12,274 bases of DNA from a bacterium (GTDB lineage Bacteria > Desulfobacterota > Binatia > UBA12015). The stretch covers positions 1 to 12,274 of the forward strand of contig JAGWVP010000038.1 of NCBI GenBank assembly GCA_018970825.1, in the 5' to 3' direction. Both the position numbers and the translations under genes were made by a program. The notes under the pieces are model-generated. The model ran no database searches. It saw nothing but the letters and a program-made list of their open reading frames with translations, and was not told the DNA's origin. Below are positions 6,899 to 12,274 of this stretch, piece after piece. Position 1 is the first letter of the stretch; the number at the start of each line of letters is the position of its first letter.

Positions 6899-8264
6899 GC
6901 CTTTCTCGCCGCGCGGACGAGGCGGCCCGCTGCGCCGGGCACTCCTCGTCGCGGGCTTCCTCGCGCTGAACCTGTTCGTCCTCGAGCTCGCCACGCGCGC
7001 GTGGTTCGCCTGGCGGCTCGGCCCGCGCATCCTCGCCTACGGCACGCGCTGGCATCGCTCCGAGCCGTCGAAGGACGCCTTCCCCGGGTCGGTGCAGAGC
7101 CACCACAACGACTTCGGCGCCTTCAAGGCCTACGACCCCGACGCGGCCGGCTACAGCAAGTACTTCCCCGGCGACAAGAAGTGGACCGACAGCCCCGACC
7201 GCAAGGAGCGCTGGCCGGTGCGGATCAACGACCAGGGCTTCCGCGGCGCGGACTTCGAGATCGAGAAGAAGCCCGGCACGACGCGCATCCTGACCATGGG
7301 CGCCTCGTCGACCTTCGGCTACCACGACCGCGACGACGAGACCTACCCGGTCCTGCTCGAGCGAGAGCTCCAGCGCCGCGCGGGCACGGGCCGCCGGATC
7401 GAGGTGATCAACTTCGCGATCCCGCACGCGATGACCGACAACGTGCTGGCGATGTTCCTCGCCGAGGGCGTGCGGCTCCAGCCGGATCTCGTCACCTTTT
7501 ACGAGGGGGCGAACGACGCCGCGGTGATCGAGCCGCGCCCCGGCACGACTGCCGTCCGCAGCCTGCGCCAGCGCCTTGCCGACGTGTCGCTGCTGGCCGC
7601 GCTCTACGACTCGGTGGCACCGGCACCCGATGCGGACGAGCTCGACGTCGCGTGGTGGTGGAGCGACGACCTCGCGAGGCGCCGCAGCGACCACTTCGTC
7701 GGCAACCTGAAGCGCCTCGCCGAGGAGTGCGCGAAGCACGGCATCAAGCTGGTGGTCGCGACCCAGCAGTTCCAGTCGACGCTGCTCTCGGCCGAGGAGC
7801 TTCGGGGCACGAGCTACGACGCGGAGGTCGAGATCGTGCGTCGCAGGGTGGCCGGGGGCGAAATGGGGCCAGCCTCGCGCTCCGTTCGGGTCGGAGGGAA
7901 GCCCGGCGAGGTCACCGACCTAGTCCTCGATCTTCGCAAGGCCGGGCAGGACCCGATGGCCGCGCGTCACCTCGCCGGCTTCGACCCGCCGCGGGCGATG
8001 CTGGTGCACGCGCGGCTGATGGACGACCTGCGCGCCTGGGCGGGCTCGCCGGGCTCGGGCGTGACGCTCGTCGACACGATCCACGCGCTCGACCCGCACC
8101 GCGACTGGATGGTCAACTGGGTCCACCTCGACGGGCGGGCGAACGCGGTGATCGCGGAAGCGCTCGCGGACGCGATCGCGCCGATGCTGGGGCTCGGGGT
8201 GGCGACGCCTCCCGGCTCCCGGACAGGCGTTGTCCCTCTCGTGAGCGATCCTTCGGGACGATGA
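6888..8264 (+). CDS. Membrane-anchored SGNH/GDSL-type hydrolase
   Basis: The product is 458 residues. An N-terminal basic stretch is followed by one hydrophobic segment (about 16-38, ALLVAGFLALNLFVLELATR), suggesting a signal anchor with the catalytic domain outside the cytoplasmic membrane. The SGNH blocks are visible: TMGASSTFGYH (nucleophile Ser140 by analogy with GxSxTFG proteins), NFAIPHAMTDN for block II, FYEGANDA (Gly207, Asn209) for block III, and WVHLDGRANAVIAEAL with His413 for block V. The position three residues before this His, usually Asp, is Asn410. Such proteins are esterases or acyl transferases on sugars, lipids or cell-surface polymers; the substrate here is unknown. The GTG start at 6888 is chosen because AAGGAG (6875-6880) lies 7 nt upstream and the translated N-terminus is then short and sensible. 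It overlaps the PPOX gene and lies 58 bp before the nuclease gene. Confidence 0.82.
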   Translation: MAAEPFSPRGRGGPLRRALLVAGFLALNLFVLELATRAWFAWRLGPRILAYGTRWHRSEPSKDAFPGSVQSHHNDFGAFKAYDPDAAGYSKYFPGDKKWTDSPDRKERWPVRINDQGFRGADFEIEKKPGTTRILTMGASSTFGYHDRDDETYPVLLERELQRRAGTGRRIEVINFAIPHAMTDNVLAMFLAEGVRLQPDLVTFYEGANDAAVIEPRPGTTAVRSLRQRLADVSLLAALYDSVAPAPDADELDVAWWWSDDLARRRSDHFVGNLKRLAEECAKHGIKLVVATQQFQSTLLSAEELRGTSYDAEVEIVRRRVAGGEMGPASRSVRVGGKPGEVTDLVLDLRKAGQDPMAARHLAGFDPPRAMLVHARLMDDLRAWAGSPGSGVTLVDTIHALDPHRDWMVNWVHLDGRANAVIAEALADAIAPMLGLGVATPPGSRTGVVPLVSDPSGR

Positions 8265-8322
8265 CGACGAACGCACGTCACCGCGGTCGCGCCGCGGTCC
8301 GCGCTTCCGGGGGCGGCGCGCG

Positions 8323-9390
8323 ATGAGGTTCCTCCACGCGGCGGATCTCCATCTCGACAGCGGCTTCGACCCCACGGCGGGGGTGCCCCTCGACGAGGCC
8401 CGGGCCGCGAGCCGCCTCGCGCTGGCGCACCTGGTCGCGGCTGCACTCCGCGAGCGAGTCGACCTGGTCGTTCTCGGCGGCGACGTCTTCGACCGCAGCC
8501 GTGACGACGAAGAGACGGCGAACTTCTGGATCGAGCAACTCGACCGGCTCCACGACGCGCGCGTTCCCGTCGTGATGGTGGCGGGCAACCACGACGCGGA
8601 GAGCGAGATCTTCGGGCAAGTCGTCCATCCCGACGGCGTGACGTTGCTTTCGAGCCTCGAACCGACGAGCCGCGTCCTCGACCACCTCGACGTCGCCGTG
8701 GTCGGACAGGGCCTGGACGAGGCCGGCTTCGCCCCGGACGGCGGTCCGGATCTCGCGGCCGGCTTTCCGGAAGCCGACCCCGGCCTCTTCACGATCGGCC
8801 TCCTGCACACGAGCCTCGGGGGTCGGAAGGGATACAGGAGCTTCGCGCCGACGAGCGCCGAGGTGTTGCGTGCGCGCGGCTACGGGTACTGGGCGCTCGG
8901 CCACGTCCACCAACGCGGGGTGGTTTCGACAGACCCCTGGATCGTCTACCCCGGGAACGTCCAGGGGCGCGGCATGCTCGAAACCGGGCCGAAGGGGGCG
9001 ACGCTCGTGACCGTCGACGACGGCCAGGGCCGCGAGATTCGCGACGCCCGTGCGCTCGAGCTCGACACGGTCCGGTGGTCGATCTGCGACGTCGAGATCG
9101 CCGACGACGCCGCGAACCTCGACGACGCCCTCGCGAGGATCGAGGCGGAGTTGTCGCGATCGATGGTCGAGGCGCGAGGAGAGGGACCATTCGCCGACCG
9201 CCTCGTCCTCGCCCGGGTGAACCTCGTCTGCCCGCCCCGCCTGCGGGAGGAGTGTGCGCGCCGGGAGAGCGAGCTCGCCCTCGAAGCCCGCGCGATCGCC
9301 GATCGCCTCGGGAGGATCCGGGTCGAGCGGGTCGCGATCGTGGGCCCCTCCGGACCGGCCGACCGCGAGCCGCTCGACCCGGCGCGCTAG
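8323..9390 (+). CDS. SbcD/YhaO-type metallophosphoesterase DNA exonuclease
   Basis: The 355-residue product has the full set of Mre11/SbcD metal-binding motifs: AADLHLDSGFD (Asp8, His10), LGGDVFDRS (Asp54), VAGNHDAES (Asn89, His90, Asp91), LLHTSL (His162) and LGHVHQRG (His194, His196). The YPGNVQGRG segment (209-217) that follows the core in this branch is also present. These coordinate two metal ions, usually manganese, for cutting DNA ends. The C-terminal ~115 residues would form the capping region. Relatives act with an SMC-like ATPase (SbcC or YhaN), but no such gene follows; the next gene is convergent. YhaO-like is a better fit than canonical SbcD, which is longer. The start ATG at 8323 begins directly with the beta-strand of motif I. 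No strong Shine-Dalgarno is seen, only a G-rich run upstream. Confidence 0.9.
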   Translation: MRFLHAADLHLDSGFDPTAGVPLDEARAASRLALAHLVAAALRERVDLVVLGGDVFDRSRDDEETANFWIEQLDRLHDARVPVVMVAGNHDAESEIFGQVVHPDGVTLLSSLEPTSRVLDHLDVAVVGQGLDEAGFAPDGGPDLAAGFPEADPGLFTIGLLHTSLGGRKGYRSFAPTSAEVLRARGYGYWALGHVHQRGVVSTDPWIVYPGNVQGRGMLETGPKGATLVTVDDGQGREIRDARALELDTVRWSICDVEIADDAANLDDALARIEAELSRSMVEARGEGPFADRLVLARVNLVCPPRLREECARRESELALEARAIADRLGRIRVERVAIVGPSGPADREPLDPAR

Positions 9391-9391
9391 C

Positions 9392-11608
9392 TCACGCCCC
9401 GCAGCCCGCGAACGACGAGAAGTCCGCGATCCCCGACGCCTGTCCGTCGAGCGGATGCTGGAAGGTTCGGAGCTCCCCCGTCCGCTCGTCGCGCACGTCG
9501 AGCTGCCAGCCGAAGCCGGTCGAGGCCGACACGAGCGTCCAGAAGTGACCGTTCGTGCCGCAGCCGTCGATCATCTTCACGAGCACCTCCCAGTTCGCGG
9601 GATCGCTCGCGTAGAAGAAGAACAGGCCCGAGGCGTCCGTCTTCGGCTCGGCGACGAGCGCGTCCTGGAAGCCCGAGCCGTCGTTCCACCGCAGCGTGAC
9701 CGAAAAGCGATTCGACAGCAGGCAGATGCGCGTCGCCGAAGGCGTGCAGAGTCCGCCGCCCCCGGTGGCGGTCGGTCCGGGTGTCGCGGTCGGAGCCGGC
9801 GTGGCCGTCGGCGCCCCGGTCGCGAGCACCTGCTGCCACCACGTGCCCCACCGGTCGTCGTTCACCCCGGTCCCGACGCTCGTTGCCGCGTACTCCTGGA
9901 TCGTCCAGAAGGTGGTGTCGTCGATCGGGTCGACGACGGTCGCGCTGTAGTCGCCCCACCGGTTTCGGCTGCCGCTGAAGGTCTTGAAGTAGCTGTCCTC
10001 GCCGGGCTTGGAGACCTCGACCGCACGCATCGTGCCGGCGGGATCGGCGGCGATCCGCCCCGTGCGGACGGCCTCCGCGAACCTGCCCGCGTCCGAGCGC
10101 GTGAATCCGAGCAGAGCATCGCCCGCCGAGTTCGCCGCGATCGACGGGTAGAAGTGATGGACGCCGCTGCCGCCGTCGATCACCCCCGCCTGCACGACGG
10201 GAGTCGCGGCGGAGGCCGGGGCGAGTTCGTACCAGAACACCGCCGTGCGGTTCGGTGCACCGCTCGCCGGGAGCCATCCGGAATGCGTGACCCAGAGCCG
10301 AGAGCCACGCAGCATCGGCATCGACGAGATCCTCGTGTCTCCGGTGTCGATCCGACGACACTTGCCGCCCCCGGTGCAGTCGTCGGACGTGGCGCAGGCG
10401 ACGCCCGGGTTGGTGCCGCCGCTGCAGGTCGAGGGGAGGCCGGACTGCGAGGCATCGAGCCCCGAGTACGAAAAGCCGATCGGCAGGGCGAAGAACCCGG
10501 GGAGGCCCGCCGTCGAGCCCGCGGTCGGGGCCCACAGCGGATCGGTCGGCGTCCCGGTGAGCTCGGAGAGCCTCATGAAGCGGGAGGCCCCGGATGGATA
10601 GGGGCCATCGAGAAGGAAGAGCTTCTGCTGGCCCGCGTCGACCGTGATCGCGGGCTGGAAGGTGAAACCGCCGAAACCGCTCGGTTCGTCGAAGCCCGTC
10701 GCGAACACGTCGACCGTGGAGGAGCCGGTGGCGACGAGGGTCGGCTTGTCGATCACCCAGAGCTTCGCGCCGACGAACAGGTCGTCGTCGACGCCGAACA
10801 TGTTGTTCGTGATGACGATCCACTTCGAGTTCGTCGCGAGCCCGGGAAAGTCCGCCCACGTGAGACCGGTCGCATCGGCGTCGAGCGAGAAGAAGTCCCA
10901 GGCCCCGGTCGGGTCGCTTCCCCGGCTCATCGCGAGCCAGATCGCCGAGGAAGCCGTGCCTCCCTCGGCGTCGCTCACGAGGAACCAGCGGGAGGAAAGT
11001 CGGTCGTAGATCACCCGCGGGTCGAAGGCGTTGCCGACCAGGCTGCCCGCACTCCAGAACGCCTCGAGCCCGACCGTGGAGAGCGCCGCCCCGGACTTCG
11101 TCTGGATGCGCACCTGCGTGTTGAGCGTTGTCACGAGGTGCGAGGGGCCGGCCGCGCCGCAGGTGTCCGGCGGAATGCTGGTGTTGGCGTCGGGCAGCGC
11201 GACGAAACCCGCGCCGGGCACGAGCGCGGCGCTCGGCGGCGGAGCCAGCACCGGGGAGGCGTCCGATCCCGCGTCGACCTCCGTCGCGCTACCCGGCCCC
11301 GCCGACGGCGTGCCGCTCGGTGCGAGCAACCCGGGAGGAATCTCTCGCACCGGCAAGGGCGGATGCTCGATCACGCGCTGCTCGGGGCCTGCGAGCCCGG
11401 TCGGTCCACGCGACCGGCCGTCGCGTTCGACGATCTCCGACCAGGTCGCCGTCCCCACGTGTTCGAGCGGGGACTCTCCCGCGGGTCGCAGGGGGCCCGC
11501 CGTCGGAGCGGGGCCGCTCGCGGATGCACCGAGGGCGTCCGTGGCGCCCCCCATCCACGCCGAGAGCAGGAGGGCGAGCGCCGGAACGCGGCAGAAGATG
11601 CGATTCAT
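9392..11608 (-). CDS. Large secreted protein: beta-rich domain with Cys-knot insert, Thr-Pro linker and C-terminal Cys domain
   Basis: This 738-residue protein has a signal peptide (basic start, hydrophobic 8-20, likely cleavage near ATDALGA at about 28) and a Pro/Ala/Ser-rich spacer to about 130. A long beta-rich region (about 133-592) follows with landmarks PPDTCGAAGPSHLV, DPRVIYDRLSSRWFLVS, SDPTGAWDFFSLDA, TWADFPGLATNSKWIVITN and DDTTFWTIQEY. I know this pattern from uncharacterised large secreted proteins, probably propeller-like, and see no catalytic motif. A C-x9-C-x5-C-x5-C module (Cys395, 405, 411, 417) is inserted in it. A PTATP-type linker (about 600-615) leads to a 119-residue C-terminal domain with Cys621, 629, 683 and 736 and the motif VLVKMIDGCGTNGHFWTLV. 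AGGAG lies 6 nt before the ATG. Its stop is one base from the nuclease gene stop. The function is unknown; secretion is well supported. Confidence 0.88.
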   Translation of the reverse strand: MNRIFCRVPALALLLSAWMGGATDALGASASGPAPTAGPLRPAGESPLEHVGTATWSEIVERDGRSRGPTGLAGPEQRVIEHPPLPVREIPPGLLAPSGTPSAGPGSATEVDAGSDASPVLAPPPSAALVPGAGFVALPDANTSIPPDTCGAAGPSHLVTTLNTQVRIQTKSGAALSTVGLEAFWSAGSLVGNAFDPRVIYDRLSSRWFLVSDAEGGTASSAIWLAMSRGSDPTGAWDFFSLDADATGLTWADFPGLATNSKWIVITNNMFGVDDDLFVGAKLWVIDKPTLVATGSSTVDVFATGFDEPSGFGGFTFQPAITVDAGQQKLFLLDGPYPSGASRFMRLSELTGTPTDPLWAPTAGSTAGLPGFFALPIGFSYSGLDASQSGLPSTCSGGTNPGVACATSDDCTGGGKCRRIDTGDTRISSMPMLRGSRLWVTHSGWLPASGAPNRTAVFWYELAPASAATPVVQAGVIDGGSGVHHFYPSIAANSAGDALLGFTRSDAGRFAEAVRTGRIAADPAGTMRAVEVSKPGEDSYFKTFSGSRNRWGDYSATVVDPIDDTTFWTIQEYAATSVGTGVNDDRWGTWWQQVLATGAPTATPAPTATPGPTATGGGGLCTPSATRICLLSNRFSVTLRWNDGSGFQDALVAEPKTDASGLFFFYASDPANWEVLVKMIDGCGTNGHFWTLVSASTGFGWQLDVRDERTGELRTFQHPLDGQASGIADFSSFAGCGA
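9395..9751 (-). other. C-terminal Cys-containing domain of the secreted protein
   Basis: Residues 620-738 of the secreted protein form a compact module after a Thr-Pro linker: LCTPSATRICLLSNRFSVTLRW, FFFYASDPANWEVLVKMIDGC, FWTLVSASTGFGWQLDVRDERTGE, and a final ADFSSFAGC. I recognise this layout (CL-x-RF-V, then FWFF, VKVLDGC, N-x-x-FWV, V-x-D-x-x-TG) as a C-terminal module common in secreted proteins of deltaproteobacteria-like and acidobacterial genomes. It has no assigned function that I know of. Four cysteines could form two disulfides. It may help surface display or binding, which is a guess. Confidence 0.6.
9758..9811 (-). repeat. Three imperfect 18-bp units encoding a PTATPx linker
   Basis: Residues 600-617 of the secreted protein are three units of six residues: PTATPA, PTATPG, PTATGG. 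They are encoded by 18-bp units that share most first and second codon bases and vary in the third. This is the usual way a flexible, possibly glycosylated extracellular linker is built between two folded domains. The repeat number could vary between strains. Confidence 0.65.
10355..10429 (-). other. Four-cysteine knot inserted in the secreted protein
   Basis: Residues 394-418 read as TCSGGTNPGVAC, then ATSDDC, then TGGGKC, giving Cys395, Cys405, Cys411 and Cys417 with spacings of 9, 5 and 5. This Gly-rich motif recurs in extracellular proteins of Binatia- and Myxococcota-like genomes and probably forms two disulfides. It is flanked by sequence typical of the beta-rich family, so it looks like a loop insertion in that fold. 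Confidence 0.6.
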
Positions 11609-11677
11609 CTTGATCTCCTCTTCGTGTGGTCGACGGGATCGGTCGTGGCGCGCGGCGGATGGAACCCGCCATCGACC

Positions 11678-11695
11678 GACTGCAGTCTTCGACTG
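11678..11695. promoter_or_regulatory. Three alternating GACTG/CAGTC half-sites, candidate operator
   Basis: The 18-bp stretch reads GACTG, CAGTC, TTC, GACTG. The first ten bases are a perfect palindrome, and the second and third half-sites form an inverted repeat around TTC. It lies 70-87 bp upstream of the secreted protein start codon, a sensible place for a regulator site. It could also be chance. Confidence 0.3.
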
Positions 11696-11796
11696 ACACA
11701 GGCGCTGCGGCGATCAAAGTGCCCGGGGGAGGTTCGAGGCACGGACGCCGTCGGACGGCCTCCGTCTCGCCTCTCCCCGGCCGCTCCGTGCATCGC

Positions 11797-11826
11797 TTGC
11801 GCGGTCGTCCCGGCACGCCCTACAAG
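11797..11826 (+). promoter_or_regulatory. Weak sigma70-like promoter candidate for the MaoC-like gene
   Basis: TTGCGC (11797-11802) is separated by 18 bp from TACAAG (11821-11826), about 100 bp upstream of the MaoC-like ATG. Three of six and four of six bases match the consensus boxes. In DNA this GC-rich the TACAAG stretch stands out, but the support is slight. Confidence 0.25.
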
Positions 11827-11923
11827 TCGGCTTCGGCAACGACCGCGCGGGTCGTTCGACGCCTTCGCCAGCAGGTCGCCGATCGATCCACCAGTCTCCC
11901 GAACGCCCTCACGGAGTCCCGCC

Positions 11924-12274
11924 ATGTCCGACGAATCCGAACGCGACGACCGTGCCATCGCCGCCATGAAGACGCTGGTCGGCAAGCCGATCGGCCCGAT
12001 CCAGGTCGCTCCCGACCCGGTGAACCTGCCGATGATCCGGCACTGGGCCGCGGCGCTGGAGGACCACGACCCGGTCTACGTCGACCCGGAGTTCGCGGCG
12101 ACAACCCGCTTCGGCGGGATCGTCGCCCCGCCCCTCATGCTGCAGACCTGGACGATGCCGACGCCGAAGATCTCGGGCATCGCCGAGCGTGGTGGTTCGC
12201 CGGTCGAGGGCGCGACCAATCCCCTCACGGTGCTCGACGAGGCGGGCTTCATCGCCACGCTCGCGACCAACTCG
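11924..12274 (+). CDS. MaoC-like hotdog (FAS1-like dehydratase) protein, N-terminal part, cut by window edge
   Basis: The first 117 residues are present and the frame is still open at the window end. After a charged lead (MSDESERDDRAIAAMKTLVG) come GPIQVAPDPVNLPMIRHWAAALEDHDPVYVD (24-54) and RFGGIVAPPLMLQTWTM (62-78). This is the pattern of the N-terminal hotdog of MaoC-like dehydratases (the MaoC_dehydrat_N / FAS1-like group). Relatives hydrate enoyl-CoA substrates in fatty acid, steroid or aromatic breakdown. The N-terminal hotdog usually lacks the catalytic Asp-His pair, and no such motif is visible here. A catalytic partner domain may lie later in this protein or in the next gene. GGAG (11913-11916), 7 nt upstream, supports the ATG at 11924. 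Confidence 0.85.
   Translation, partial: MSDESERDDRAIAAMKTLVGKPIGPIQVAPDPVNLPMIRHWAAALEDHDPVYVDPEFAATTRFGGIVAPPLMLQTWTMPTPKISGIAERGGSPVEGATNPLTVLDEAGFIATLATNS

Larger units (their letters stand above)
11609..11923. promoter_or_regulatory. Divergent 315-bp intergenic region
   Basis: This gap lies between the start codons of the minus-strand secreted protein gene and the plus-strand MaoC-like gene, so it must hold both promoters unless transcription comes from elsewhere. I see a good Shine-Dalgarno for each gene (AGGAG as ctcct at 11615-11619 for the left gene; GGAG at 11913-11916 for the right gene). I also see a cluster of GACTG/CAGTC half-sites at 11678-11695 and a weak sigma70-like pair at 11797-11826. 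I found no convincing small ORF, RNA gene or terminator. Confidence 0.6.

Noticed and set aside
8280..8298. Inverted repeat ACCGCGG / CCGCGGT with a 5-base loop between the hydrolase and nuclease genes
   Set aside because: A 7-bp GC-only stem with no following T-run is likely by chance at this composition and is not a credible intrinsic terminator.

Overview
The window is GC-rich DNA (my impression is near 70 percent G+C) from a free-living bacterium. It carries eight complete genes, plus one gene cut by each edge. Three things suggest a deltaproteobacterial-type lineage such as Myxococcota or Candidatus Binatia: a trans-acting enoyl-reductase-like protein, a MaoC-type hotdog protein, and a secreted protein with a Pro-Thr linker and a C-x9-C-x5-C-x5-C knot. 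This assignment is inference, because the window has no marker gene such as rRNA. I see no rRNA, tRNA, CRISPR array, insertion sequence or prophage.

Left block (minus strand, 1-4900): five tightly packed genes read leftward, in transcription order. They are a signal-peptide-less BtuF-like binding protein, moaB/mog (molybdopterin adenylyltransferase), moaD and moaE (small and large subunits of molybdopterin synthase), and mutS2 (cut by the left edge in its Smr domain). Junctions are 7 bp, a 4-nt GTGA overlap, a 4-nt ATGA overlap and 17 bp, so this looks like one operon. Three Moco proteins have unusual ends: MoaB has a His-rich leader, MoaD runs 17 residues past its Gly-Gly, and MoaE has a 66-residue tail. 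The Smr domain of MutS2 has LNLVG where LDLRG is usual.

Middle block (5031-9390): a minus-strand saccharopine-dehydrogenase-like / trans-acting enoyl-reductase-like gene diverges, across a 173-bp gap, from a plus-strand run. That run is a PPOX-type flavin-binding protein, a membrane-anchored SGNH hydrolase translationally coupled to it (11-nt overlap), and a stand-alone SbcD/YhaO-type nuclease.

Right block (9392-12274): a 738-residue secreted protein is convergent with the nuclease gene, with one base between the two stop codons. A 315-bp divergent intergenic region follows, then the first 117 codons of a MaoC-like (FAS1-like dehydratase) hotdog protein, probably in lipid or acyl-CoA metabolism, which runs off the right edge.

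I found no clear defence, mobile or wholly new system. The observations most worth checking are the MoaD extension beyond Gly-Gly, the altered Smr motif in MutS2, and the soluble BtuF-like protein embedded in a Moco operon.
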